64,000 nt of DNA from Nocardia sp. NBC_00565 (GTDB lineage Bacteria > Actinomycetota > Actinomycetes > Mycobacteriales > Mycobacteriaceae): positions 4,154,001 through 4,218,000 of the forward strand of contig NZ_CP107785.1 in NCBI RefSeq assembly GCF_036345915.1, written 5' to 3'. The notes beneath the pieces were generated by a model that saw only the letters and a program-made list of their open reading frames with translations, did not search any database and was not told the DNA's origin. This document shows, piece after piece, positions 54,644-63,357 of this stretch (within the stretch, counting starts at the first letter, position 1; every line of letters starts with the position of its first letter). The position numbers were made by a program, and so were the translations under genes.

Positions 54644-55564
54644 TCATTCTGCGGGACCGCGTCCCGCATCGAATGCTGTTAACAGGCTCTCGCATTGACG
54701 TGCGAAGAACGACCGGGATATGGGAGCGGAAGGTGCGATCAGGTCGAAGGCGTGGAAGGCGCCTGCGACGACCTCGACATCGCACTCGACACCGGCCGCG
54801 CGCAGTCGTTGGGCATAGGTGAGGACTTCGTCGTGAAACAGGTCGTAGGTGCCGACGCCGATCCAGGCGGGGGCGACGCCGGTCAGATCGTCGTTCCGCG
54901 CGGGGACTGCGAGGGCGGGGTCTGCGTCGCCCAGGTAGGACGCCCATCCCCAGCGGTTGCTTCGCGCGTTCCACAGTCGGTAGCGGTCGGCGACTTCGGC
55001 GCGAGCGACTGTCCGATCATCGAGCATCGGATAGAGCAGCAATTGCAGTGCAGGGGTGATCGGTCCGCGGTCGCGAACCAGCAGCGCGAGCGCGGCGGCC
55101 AACCCACCTCCTGCGCTGGCCCCGCCGATCGCCAGCCGCGTCGGGTCGATCTCGTGATGGCCGGCCAGCCAGTTCAGCGCGCTGTAACAGTCTTCCAGTG
55201 GTTCCGGGAAGGGGTGCTCCGGGGCAAGTCGATAGTCGACGGCGGCCACCAGGATCCCGAGTTTGTTCGCGAACCGACTGCACAGAGCATCGTCCTGCTG
55301 TGCACGACCGATCACAAACCCGCCACCATGAATCCACAGCAACCCAGGTACAGGACCCGTCGAGCGCGCCGGGCGATGCACCCTGACCCGAACCTCGCGG
55401 CTGATCGACACCACTTCTACACCGCTAGGGCGTCGCCAGCCTGACAACGCGTGCAGTCGGCGGACAATCGGCAAAGTTGCCTCCGACACAGCCTGCCGTG
55501 GCACGAATCGTGCTCGCCTGCGCAGGTTTGGATGAAACCCTTCACCCGAGAAGAACTCGCTCAT
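54644..55564 (-). CDS. Alpha/beta-hydrolase (HSL-type esterase/lipase)
   Basis: The 306-residue product has the oxyanion motif WIHGGGFVIG, the nucleophile Ser in GASAGGG, the Asp region VGTYDLFHDE and the His in AGAFHAFD. These define the hormone-sensitive-lipase-type esterases that cleave short or medium esters and lactones. It is 6 bp downstream of the SDR gene, so the two are one transcript. Confidence 0.92.
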   Translation of the reverse strand: MSEFFSGEGFHPNLRRRARFVPRQAVSEATLPIVRRLHALSGWRRPSGVEVVSISREVRVRVHRPARSTGPVPGLLWIHGGGFVIGRAQQDDALCSRFANKLGILVAAVDYRLAPEHPFPEPLEDCYSALNWLAGHHEIDPTRLAIGGASAGGGLAAALALLVRDRGPITPALQLLLYPMLDDRTVARAEVADRYRLWNARSNRWGWASYLGDADPALAVPARNDDLTGVAPAWIGVGTYDLFHDEVLTYAQRLRAAGVECDVEVVAGAFHAFDLIAPSAPISRSFFARQCESLLTAFDAGRGPAE

Positions 55565-55570
55565 GATGGA

Positions 55571-56410
55571 TCAACCCACCTCGCTGACTGCATTGATGTT
55601 GCCGGTCATGGCTGCGGCGATCACGCCGCCGTCGACCAGCAAGTCGATCCCTGAGATGAAGGAGGCAGCCGGGCCGAGCAGGAACTCGGCGGCCGCCGCG
55701 ATGTCGGCGGCAGTTCCTACGGATTTAGCATTCGAGCTCTCGATCATCGTTCGCATAATGGCACCGTGCTCACCGTCGAGTTCGGCTTGTCCCATCGCAG
55801 TGGCGATCACACCAGGGCTGATGGAGTTGATCCGCGCGTCCTTCGCGCCCCAGCTGGTGCTCGCCGACTGCACTCGTAGCTGGTTGGCGCGCTTCGCGAA
55901 CGCGTAGGCGAGCGCCGGTGCCGGGAAGTTATCAGCGTTGGCGATCTCGAGCGCCAGCAACTGGTCGGCCGGCGTTGTCGCCAGCTGAAGCGCCTCGGCG
56001 GAAGAAAGGCCGGGGTACCCGTAACCAGCCATACTCGAGATCACGACACCCGCCCCGCCCGGAGCAACAACCCCCGCGAACTCCTCTAGAACTAGGGCCA
56101 CTCCTAGAAGGTCCACCCTGAGAATCGCCTCGATCGGTGCCTGCACAGGCGATAGCCCCGCGGTGTGCACCACTGAGCGCACCGTGCCCAGCTCCATGGC
56201 CCGTCGAGCGAGGGCCGCAACGGATTCACGCGAAGACACATCCACGGGCTGAGCGGTCACCTGATACCCGTCACTCTCGAGTTGGCGGGTAGCCGACTCC
56301 AAGACTTCCGCACTGAAGTCGGCGATCAGGACATGTCTGCCGGGGCCGATGCGGCGGGCGATCTCCCGCCCCATGCCGCCGACTCCGATGACCACCACGA
56401 CCTGCTGCAT
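55571..56410 (-). CDS. SDR-family oxidoreductase
   Basis: The 279-residue product (ATG 56410 after GGAG) binds NAD(P) through VVIGVGGMGREIARRI, a Gly-rich variant of the usual GxxxGxG. It has DVSSRESVA, a VVHTAGLSP loop, and the catalytic Ser in VVISSMAGYG and Tyr-Lys in AYAFAKRAN. The C-terminal end with GIDLLVDGGVIAA is standard. The substrate may be a hydroxy or keto acid (see the cluster finding). It is the first gene of a two-gene unit with the esterase and lies divergent from a TetR gene. Confidence 0.9.
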   Translation of the reverse strand: MQQVVVVIGVGGMGREIARRIGPGRHVLIADFSAEVLESATRQLESDGYQVTAQPVDVSSRESVAALARRAMELGTVRSVVHTAGLSPVQAPIEAILRVDLLGVALVLEEFAGVVAPGGAGVVISSMAGYGYPGLSSAEALQLATTPADQLLALEIANADNFPAPALAYAFAKRANQLRVQSASTSWGAKDARINSISPGVIATAMGQAELDGEHGAIMRTMIESSNAKSVGTAADIAAAAEFLLGPAASFISGIDLLVDGGVIAAAMTGNINAVSEVG

Positions 56411-56491
56411 CTTCATCTCCACTTCGACTACGTCCCACCTATGAGCATTCGCGCCCGACAGAAACGTCCGGTCGCCATCGCTGGTCGACCA

Positions 56492-56515
56492 GTTATCCAA
56501 CACTTGTTGTTTAAC
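56492..56515. promoter_or_regulatory. Palindromic operator between SDR and TetR genes
   Basis: A 24-bp imperfect palindrome: GTTA-CAACA in the left half and TGTTG-TAAC in the right, 9 of 12 pairs matching. It lies about 30 bp before the TetR start and 80 bp before the SDR start. TetR binding is inferred. Confidence 0.6.
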
Positions 56516-56546
56516 CATCGAGTGTCTCGCACACTACACTGCACCC

Positions 56547-57167
56547 ATGGGTGCTCAACAGGTTTTCGACCGACGCTCGCGCCGAACGCGTGCAGCCTTG
56601 GAGGCCGCGCTGCTGTCCCTGATCTCCGAGCACCACCTGGCTCAGATCTCCGTATCCGACATCACCGCGCGTGCCGATGTGAACCGCTCGACCTTCTATG
56701 AGCACTACAGCGACGTTCACAACCTGGCCGACGCAGCGTGTACACAGATGTTCGACGAGTTGATCGCCGCCACACCGGTATTCGCGCTGAACCGTGCGGC
56801 GACCGCGACAGAGGAGCGCCGAGCGCGCGAATCTTTGGTCGACGTATTCGCTCATGTCGCGGCCAACGCCCGCCTCTACCACGCACTGCTCGGCACCGAA
56901 GGCAGCGCTCGAATGATCAACCGGTTGCATCAGAGGCTTGTGGTGGCAATCCATGTCAACGTTGCTGGTAGCAGCGCGGATACCCACGCGGACGACCCAT
57001 CCGAGGTCCCCTATGACCCCGCGTCGGCGTTCCTTGCCGGAGCCTTGCTCGGCACCATCATCGACTGGCTGCAGCACGGGTGCCCAGGCACGCCCGAGTA
57101 CCTGGGCGACGCCATTTGGCCCCAATTGGCTGGCGCCGCGATTGCGGTAGCACAATTGCCGCGATAG
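56547..57167 (+). CDS. TetR-family regulator
   Basis: The HTH region is RTRAALEAALLSLISEHHLAQISVSDITARADVNRSTFYEHYSDVHNL; the C-terminal ligand domain spans the rest of the 206 residues. The gene is divergent from the SDR-esterase pair, and a palindrome lies between, so it is a likely repressor of that unit. Confidence 0.9.
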   Translation: MGAQQVFDRRSRRTRAALEAALLSLISEHHLAQISVSDITARADVNRSTFYEHYSDVHNLADAACTQMFDELIAATPVFALNRAATATEERRARESLVDVFAHVAANARLYHALLGTEGSARMINRLHQRLVVAIHVNVAGSSADTHADDPSEVPYDPASAFLAGALLGTIIDWLQHGCPGTPEYLGDAIWPQLAGAAIAVAQLPR

Positions 57168-57301
57168 ACGCAGCGAGGACGTGATGGGCGAACCATGTCA
57201 TCGCTCGATAACCACCACGGTGTGACTCCCGCGCATCAGAGCTTCGAAGACAACGCCGGCAATGGTTGCCTGTCGGGCACCGTGGACTAGGACGAACCTG
57301 C

Positions 57302-58174
57302 TCACGGGCATCCTTTAGGAAGGCCGAGGATCCCGGCCGCTTGATCTGGGGTTGCCACCGTACGGCCCATCTCCCTACAAAGGGCTGCCGCTTCGGCGAC
57401 CAGGACGGGATTGCTCGGCGTGCGGTCACCACCATAAAACTCGAGTCCAACATGGAGATGGCCGCCCTGTGCGAGCGCGGCGCGCGCAATATCGCTCGAG
57501 ACCAGATCGCCGCCGACCACGGACACCGCCCACGGGATGTGGCAGCCCTCGAGCAACTCGAGGTAGACATCAAGGGCCCGAACTGTGGGCGGAAGCCCGA
57601 ATGGCGCACCCAGATAACCGCGCTCAGTGGAGAAATACAGTTTGACCATCGCCCCCGGGGGAAGCTGGCCACTGCGCCACCACGCCAGCGTGGCGCGTAG
57701 GAAGCCCGGCTCGTAGATAGCCAAGCTGGGGCCGAGCTGCTCGTTACGACAGATCTCGAACGCTCGACCAATCGATGCGAAGGTATTGCTGTAGACGAAA
57801 TCCCCCTGGGGTATGCCGTCGGCGTCGGCTCCACCAAGATTCACAGAGCCCGGGTCGGTAAGCCCTACCCGCATTCCTGCGGCGGCGAGTGGGACGAGGT
57901 GTTCGTAGTTGATCGACGCCCCGAAGTGGACGGTCGGGTAGATCAGCGCGTCGGGGCGAGCTTCCCACACCGGCCGCCAGCCCTCGAGGTAACGCTGCGC
58001 CGCTTCCTCCTCGCTGACGCCATAACGATCGATGTGGTTGTGGATGATGGCCGCTCCGGCCTCGATGCAGGCCAAGGCATCAGCCGCAATCTCCGCCGGC
58101 TCCGTAGGGACGTGTGGATTGACTGCCTTGGACGCGGTGCCGTTTATCGCACACTCGATGATGACAGGATCCAT
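57302..58174 (-). CDS. Beta-keto acid cleavage enzyme (BKACE family)
   Basis: BKACE enzymes cleave beta-keto acids with acetyl-CoA to give acetoacetate and a CoA ester. The 290-residue product has IECAINGTASKAVNPHVP, HNHIDR (the two Zn-binding His), YSNTFASIGRAFEIC, LSVVGGDL-like WAVSVVGGDL and GGHLHVGLEFYGGDR, with a third His and a Glu ligand. The natural substrate varies between members (3-keto-5-aminohexanoate is the best known), and cannot be read from the sequence. It lies 164 bp downstream of the amidohydrolase gene. Confidence 0.9.
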   Translation of the reverse strand: MDPVIIECAINGTASKAVNPHVPTEPAEIAADALACIEAGAAIIHNHIDRYGVSEEEAAQRYLEGWRPVWEARPDALIYPTVHFGASINYEHLVPLAAAGMRVGLTDPGSVNLGGADADGIPQGDFVYSNTFASIGRAFEICRNEQLGPSLAIYEPGFLRATLAWWRSGQLPPGAMVKLYFSTERGYLGAPFGLPPTVRALDVYLELLEGCHIPWAVSVVGGDLVSSDIARAALAQGGHLHVGLEFYGGDRTPSNPVLVAEAAALCREMGRTVATPDQAAGILGLPKGCP

Positions 58175-58338
58175 CGGGCGGATTCCTCTCTTGAAACTTG
58201 TTGGTCGGCAACGGAAACCAGCCGTCAGCGACGTGAGTGGCAGTTAGGCAGCACTGCCGCGATGGCAATCGCCATCCACTGGGACAGCTGTCTCGGTGAT
58301 GACGTCGGCTTCAGCTCCGAGTCGCTGACTCGCTGGAT

Positions 58339-60081
58339 TCATCGCGCGCGCAGGAACGTCCCGGCGTGCACGGTTCGACCGAAGCCGTCGGCAAACGTGC
58401 CGTACTCGTAGACCACGTGTCCGTTCACGATCGTCGCCGCGACAGCCCCGTCGTTGCGGTTCACCATGCGCGACATCCCCCCGAACTCGGGCATCGGAGT
58501 CTCGGAATAGTCGTCACCGGCCTCGACGAGCCCTGCGGGATCGATCACCGCGATGTCGGCTCGGGACCCGATCCGAAGTGCGCCCGCATCGATGCCATAC
58601 CACTCCCCCAGCTCTGCGGTCAGCCGGTGTACCACTTGCGCCGTCGTCATGAAGGGCCGCCCGTTCCGCTGCGCGTCCCAGGCGCGGGCGAGCATCCGCA
58701 AACCAGAGTTGTAGAACGCCATGTTGCGCAGGTGCGCTCCAGAGTCGTTGAACCCCATCTGGATCGAAGGTGAATTCGCCACTCTGTTGAGCACCTCGGG
58801 ACGATCGTTCCCGACGACGGTCCGCCAGCGCAGTTGCGAGCCGTGCTCGACCACAAGGTCGAGGAACGCATCGGCCGGGTGTACACGTCGCGTCTCAGCG
58901 ATGGCGGCGAACGAAAGCCCCACAAGACTCGTATCGGGGCATTCGGTGATGTGCGCGCGACTCAGGTCCCGGTGCCAGACACGGGGGCTGAAGCGCTTGG
59001 TCATGTCCTTGCGGAAACGTCTGCGGAAGTCCTCGTCCACAAGCAGTGCTCCACGTCCGATTTCGTCGCGGATGTTGAGCGCCGCCTCTCCGGACCCGAA
59101 CTCCTCGAAGACTACGAGGTCAATTCCGTCGCCATACATCAGGAACGGAACCGGCAGATGCTGGAAGCGGAAGTCCGCACCGAGAGTCCGATTCGCCATC
59201 CAAGCGCTGGCAAGTGCCGCCCAGATGGTCTTTCGGTCCGCCGAAATATCAAGAGCGGCGATGAGAGTCGTCTTCAAGGGTTTGCGGTGCAGCCGCCCCG
59301 AACTCTGAGCAAAGAACCGCGCGACCTCGGCGCGCCTAGTCAGGTTCGGTGTGCATTGGTGGATGCGACCCCACGCGCGCAGCAGGTCGTTCAGCGCCCG
59401 GTACTCCCGCCAGTCCGCGTACGTCGAGGGGAGCTGCCGCGCCGGGTGCCGGGCACCCGCCACCTTTGAGAATGAGCTACGAATAGTAGAAAGGCCGAGG
59501 AAACCGGCGTCCAAGGCTTCCCTGAGCATGGCAATCATCTGGCTGAGCTCGCGATCGGTCGGTTTCGACCCATCGACCGAGCGGGCCAGTCCCATCGCAG
59601 CGACGCGGATGTCCGAGTGGCCGATCAGCGCGGCCACGTTCAGGCCGAGTGGCCGCGACTCGATAGCCTTGATGTAGGAACGCGGATCGTCCCAGCTGCG
59701 GTGTTTCTGCACGGCACCGTGGACGGCGTCCCAGGGCAGCGCCTCGACCCGGGCGAAAATGTCGGCGCAGTCCTCTGCGTCGGCGTACACCGTCGACAAC
59801 GAGCAGTTACCGATGATGACTGTGGTTACCCCGTGACGGACCGACTCCCCAATGCCCGGGCTCACCAGCACCTCGGCGTCGTAGTGCGTGTGCACATCGA
59901 CCAGACCAGGAGTGACCCACTTCCCGCAAGCGTCGATCACCCTGGCCGACCCCGACACAAGGGGCGCCGCGCTGATCGCTACGACCCGTCCGTCTCGCAC
60001 ACCGACATCAGCCAGAGTCGGCTCATCGACCGTCCCGTCGAAGACCATGCCGCCCTTGACGACGAGCTCGTACGGCTCCAT
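58339..60081 (-). CDS. N-acyl-D-amino-acid deacylase-type amidohydrolase
   Basis: The 580-residue product is an amidohydrolase of the D-aminoacylase subfamily. The metal site appears as VDVHTHYDAEVL, the bridging Cys in IIGNCSLS, His in ALIGHSDIR and Asp in MGFNDSGAHLRN. It begins LVVKGGMVFDGT and ends with a beta-sandwich that has GSRADIAVIDP and a VYEYGTFADG tail, all typical. The natural acyl-amide substrate is not known. It shares the promoter region with the downstream-facing TetR gene. Confidence 0.92.
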   Translation of the reverse strand: MEPYELVVKGGMVFDGTVDEPTLADVGVRDGRVVAISAAPLVSGSARVIDACGKWVTPGLVDVHTHYDAEVLVSPGIGESVRHGVTTVIIGNCSLSTVYADAEDCADIFARVEALPWDAVHGAVQKHRSWDDPRSYIKAIESRPLGLNVAALIGHSDIRVAAMGLARSVDGSKPTDRELSQMIAMLREALDAGFLGLSTIRSSFSKVAGARHPARQLPSTYADWREYRALNDLLRAWGRIHQCTPNLTRRAEVARFFAQSSGRLHRKPLKTTLIAALDISADRKTIWAALASAWMANRTLGADFRFQHLPVPFLMYGDGIDLVVFEEFGSGEAALNIRDEIGRGALLVDEDFRRRFRKDMTKRFSPRVWHRDLSRAHITECPDTSLVGLSFAAIAETRRVHPADAFLDLVVEHGSQLRWRTVVGNDRPEVLNRVANSPSIQMGFNDSGAHLRNMAFYNSGLRMLARAWDAQRNGRPFMTTAQVVHRLTAELGEWYGIDAGALRIGSRADIAVIDPAGLVEAGDDYSETPMPEFGGMSRMVNRNDGAVAATIVNGHVVYEYGTFADGFGRTVHAGTFLRAR

Positions 60082-60107
60082 TGGCTCTCCGACTGATCGC
60101 GATCGTG

Positions 60108-60145
60108 AGTATCGAGAAGCATCTCGATACTGATGAGTATCGAGA
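60108..60145. promoter_or_regulatory. Three-half-site operator between amidohydrolase and TetR genes
   Basis: AGTATCGAGA occurs at 60108-60117, as its complement at 60122-60131, and again at 60136-60145. Centres are 14 bp apart. The first two copies form a perfect palindrome with a 4-base spacer. The site lies 27 bp upstream of the amidohydrolase start and 61 bp before the TetR start. Confidence 0.8.
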
Positions 60146-60206
60146 TTAGGTACCCCTCGTCACCCTGTCAACGGTTCAGGCGATTTCCCCTCGGTAAACT
60201 CAGCCG

Positions 60207-60857
60207 ATGATGACGCAGGCAGACGACGCGGGGCTGCCACCTCGGCGAAGAACTCCGCGAGCTGAGGTACGCGAACGCGTACTGCGGGCTGCGGCAACCG
60301 TCTTCGCCGAACGCGGTTTCGCCGTGGCCACTATCGATGACGTCGCGCAGGCGGCCGGCTTCACCAAGGGCGCCGTCTACTCGAACTTCGCGAGCAAGGA
60401 CGAGCTCTTCTTCGCGCTGATGGACCAGCAGGTCGCCGAGCGTGTGGCGATTTTCAAAGGGCTCGTATCCGAACTCGACGAGGCCCGCGATGTCGCTGAC
60501 CTGATAGCCCAACATCTTCTCGACTCGGTCCCTGACAACCGCGACTGGCAGCTGCTGTTCCTAGAGTTCTGGCAACGCGCCATGCGCGATCCGGACACGC
60601 ACGCGAGATTCTTGGTACGTCGCCGGGAACTGCATCAAGCCGTCGCCGACGAGCTCCAACGGGCTTTGAACTCCGGGAGCATTCGCTCTGCCGCATCCGC
60701 GCGTTCGCTCGCCTTCATCGTCCTGGGAGTGGCGAACGGCTTGGCGATCGAAGAGATGCTCGACCCGGGGACAGCGCCTCGGGAACTGGCACGTCACCTG
60801 TTGGCGGCTCTCATCGCGGACGAGCCGGCGCGCTCGAGCCTTGAACCACCCTGTTGA
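60207..60857 (+). CDS. TetR-family regulator
   Basis: The HTH is RERVLRAAATVFAERGFAVATIDDVAQAAGFTKGAVYSNFASKDELF. The C-terminal domain belongs to the BetI/TetR_C_6-like group. The 216-residue protein lies divergent from the amidohydrolase-BKACE unit with three spaced half-sites between them. It is a likely repressor of this unit. Confidence 0.92.
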   Translation: MMTQADDAGLPPRRRTPRAEVRERVLRAAATVFAERGFAVATIDDVAQAAGFTKGAVYSNFASKDELFFALMDQQVAERVAIFKGLVSELDEARDVADLIAQHLLDSVPDNRDWQLLFLEFWQRAMRDPDTHARFLVRRRELHQAVADELQRALNSGSIRSAASARSLAFIVLGVANGLAIEEMLDPGTAPRELARHLLAALIADEPARSSLEPPC

Positions 60858-61003
60858 ATTCCTGAGCGGTGTTCTCGGACTCCTTCCGCTGGATAGCAGT
60901 CGTTCGTCGGTGGACGTTTCAGCGCCGCTTCACTGGCACCCCACGCCGTGTCCTGGCCGATCAACTGGCGCGGCGCCTGCTCCGGCGGCACCGCGGCGGA
61001 TCA

Positions 61004-61039
61004 CCGAATCCTGCGCCGGTCGAATGGCGCAGGATTCGG
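61004..61039 (-). terminator. Terminator hairpin after the secreted-protein gene
   Basis: A perfect 14-bp stem (61004-61017 with 61026-61039) and an 8-base loop lie 14 bp past the stop of the secreted-protein gene. No U-tract is visible. Confidence 0.65.
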
Positions 61040-61052
61040 GTCACGGTACGGC

Positions 61053-61445
61053 TTATTCCTCGCGGGGGGCGCCGCTACCCGAGCCGGCGTCGGTGGCCGC
61101 GGTGACTTCTACTTGTTCGTTGAGAACCTCGACGGCGGGGGTGTTGACGGTGTTGTCGGGGCCTTCGCCGATGTAGAGGTAGATCGCTACCTGGTGGTTT
61201 CCCGGGGTGATGCCGGTGAGTTCGGCCGACGGTTTGTCGGGGGTGAGGATCGCGGGCTGCAAATTTCCGTCGACCAACACGGTTCCGGACCAGTTACTTT
61301 CGTCCTTTTGCACCGATACGGCGATCTTCTCCGGGCCGCCGGTGGCGGCGGCGGAGGTGGCGGCGGCCGCGGTTCCCGGTCCGGTCAGCGCGATCACCGC
61401 GGCGGCGATTCCGGTTGCGGCGGTGGCAAGACTGAAGGTACGCAT
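61053..61445 (-). CDS. Small secreted protein
   Basis: The product (130 residues from the ATG at 61445, which has AAAGGA just upstream) begins MRTFSLATAATGIAAAVIAL and the signal peptidase site TGPGTAAAA is visible at about residue 30. The mature part is a short beta domain with IAVSVQKDESNWSGTVLVDGNLQPAIL, AELTGITPGNHQVAIYLYIGEG and an acidic Gly/Ser-rich tail. I do not recognise a family. Confidence 0.75.
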   Translation of the reverse strand: MRTFSLATAATGIAAAVIALTGPGTAAAATSAAATGGPEKIAVSVQKDESNWSGTVLVDGNLQPAILTPDKPSAELTGITPGNHQVAIYLYIGEGPDNTVNTPAVEVLNEQVEVTAATDAGSGSGAPREE

Positions 61446-61830
61446 GGTTCCTTTCATCGAGGGGGCGGACGTTCGCCCCGGGCGATCACAGTACGGGCTA
61501 GATGATCTTGTCGTCCCACCAATTGTGGTAAAACGTCACCTGCAAAACGATCTTGACGTGGCGTGAGATCTTCGTGAAGGCTCCGTGAGATGTCTGATCG
61601 GCAGCATCGGGTTCGTGCCGTTCGGAGCACTCGAAACTTGGTCAACGAGGGGTGGAACGACTACGAATGCGGCGGCGCCGAGCCGTCGTGGTTCCTGCAC
61701 CGCCCGGTAGGTGGTGGACGCGCCCGCCCGGAAACCTGGTGGGCGGGCGTGATTCGGGGTTGGTGTCGGTGGGCGGGGTTAGGCTTTGGCGCACAGGGTT
61801 GTGGAGCCGAGTCGGGGTCAGGGGTGCAGT
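61446..61830. other. Promoter region between divergent genes
   Basis: In this 385-bp region a 9-bp GC-rich stem (CGCCCGCCC at 61721-61729, GGGCGGGCG at 61741-61749) lies 81 bp before the sigma/nuclease-like gene. A 100-codon plus-strand frame starting at 61590 is unlikely to be coding and overlaps that gene. I see nothing else. Confidence 0.4.
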
Positions 61831-63042
61831 GTGACAACCAGTGCGGCCAGCGGCGAAGAGCGGCCCGAGGTGGATCCCGAGCTACTCGATGACATCGAGG
61901 GGGATGTGTCGTTCGGGATCGAGGAGATCAATGAGTTGTTGGGGGAATTGATCGAGATGCGGGGGGATCGGAAGCGGCGGGATGCCGAGATCGTGGGGTT
62001 TCGGCTGGGGGTGAGCGGGGAGGCGCCGGAGACATTGGCGCGAATTGGGGCGCGATACGACGTGTCGCGGGATCGAGTTCGGCAGTTGCACACCCGGGCG
62101 GTGGCGCAGATTCTGCGGGAAGCACAGTTGAGTGGACATCGGGCGGCGGGGGTATTCGCGGCGCGGTATCCGGTGGGGGCGCGCGATCAACAGTTGGTGC
62201 GGGCGTTGCTGGTCGAGACGTATGCGACGGATACCGATCTGGCGGCCAATGAGTTGTCGTATGTGAAGCTGCGGTTGGCGGGGCACGCGGGTGCGGATGC
62301 GAAGCGGGTCGCGGGCTTCGTCATGCAACGGATCATGGCGTGGCAGAAGAAGACGAATCGGCGGTTGGCGAAGCTGCACAATGCGGAGCCGTTGGCGACC
62401 GGCGAGGTGAATTCGTGGTTGGGACAGGTTGATTGGCCGAACGATGGAAAAGCGCCCGCTCCCCTGCCGATCGAATCGGCGCGCACGCTGGACGGTGATG
62501 ACGAAGGGCGCGGGCGGTTCTATCTGGACAAGGTCGGGCGTGATGTCGGGTTCGACTCCGGACTGGAGGCTCGGCTGCTGCGGACGTTGAATGCGAGTGG
62601 TCTGGTCGAGACGTTCCAGGAGCAACCGAATGCCGTTGCCTACGAGATGGATGACTCGGAACGGATCTTCTACCCGAGCATCGTCGCGCGGCTGACGGAT
62701 CGCCGGGTGGTGCTGATCGATGTCCAGCCGCTGGGACATGTCGGCTTCCATATCAATCGGGTCAAGTCCGCGGCCGGCCGCGCACAGGCGCATGCCAACG
62801 GGTGGGGCTGGCTCGTGTGGACCGGCAGTCGGATCGGGATTCCGGACCTGTTGCGGTGCAAGGTGAATGGGCAAGTCGAGAACCGACTGCGGGAGCTGGT
62901 CGAGCGGGGGCCGGTGTATTGGCCCGCCGTGCAGCAGCTGCGCGCGGAGGTCGAGATGGACCTGCTCGACTTCGTCGCGGTGGTCCTGCGCAACGAATGG
63001 CGTTGGGACCGTGCGCCGTTCCGATTGATCGAGGGTCGGTGA
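61831..63042 (+). CDS. Sigma-70 region-4-like HTH joined to a degenerate PD-(D/E)XK/TnsA-like domain
   Basis: The start is the GTG at 61831, giving 403 residues. Residues 60-92 (GVSGEAPETLARIGARYDVSRDRVRQLHTRAV) match the HTH of sigma-70 region 4, which recognises -35 elements. Sigma regions 2 and 3 are absent. From about 230 a nuclease-like fold appears: DSGLEARLLRTL (E246), FYPSIVARL (S283 where Asp is usual) and VVLIDVQPLGH (D297-V-Q299 where E/Q-x-K is usual). A basic helix follows. The catalytic lysine appears lost. A DNA-binding but non-cutting role is inferred; the natural partner is unknown. Confidence 0.65.
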   Translation: MTTSAASGEERPEVDPELLDDIEGDVSFGIEEINELLGELIEMRGDRKRRDAEIVGFRLGVSGEAPETLARIGARYDVSRDRVRQLHTRAVAQILREAQLSGHRAAGVFAARYPVGARDQQLVRALLVETYATDTDLAANELSYVKLRLAGHAGADAKRVAGFVMQRIMAWQKKTNRRLAKLHNAEPLATGEVNSWLGQVDWPNDGKAPAPLPIESARTLDGDDEGRGRFYLDKVGRDVGFDSGLEARLLRTLNASGLVETFQEQPNAVAYEMDDSERIFYPSIVARLTDRRVVLIDVQPLGHVGFHINRVKSAAGRAQAHANGWGWLVWTGSRIGIPDLLRCKVNGQVENRLRELVERGPVYWPAVQQLRAEVEMDLLDFVAVVLRNEWRWDRAPFRLIEGR

Positions 63043-63357
63043 GTTTGCGCGGAGCGGGTTGTCGCGGATAGCCCACTTCGGCACGCTCGGCGGCATATCG
63101 GCCCTGCGCCTCGGCCAGGTCATGCATTTGACCGCCATTCGCGTTTGTCGCGTGATCGGTACGCCGCACGCCGCTTGTCGCACGATCGACACACCACGCG
63201 CCGAGTGAGGTCAGCGCCGCGTACAGCGCGATCGCCTGTTCGACATCGCTGCAGGCGGCGCGGCCGAATTGCGGCTCGCTGGAAGCCGTACCTGCGGTGA
63301 GCGCGATCAGCGACGGTCATCGGGAATGAAAGCCTCGATCAGGGGTTGCAACAACAC
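63043..63357. other. Intergenic region without a recognised gene
   Basis: A minus-strand frame here reads TAGTASSEPQFGRAACSDVEQAI and continues ALYAALTSLGAWCVDRATSG, which is moderately protein-like, but it runs into noise over the neighbouring gene and has no start or RBS. It could be a gene remnant. Nothing else is visible. Confidence 0.35.

Noticed and set aside
57000..61000. A copy of the tRNA-Val 3' end as right attachment site
   Set aside because: By eye I found no matching run; a computed search is needed.
61882..63192. 436-codon minus-strand frame
   Set aside because: Rich in Pro, Arg, Gln and Ile, antisense to the sigma/nuclease-like gene, which has domain matches.
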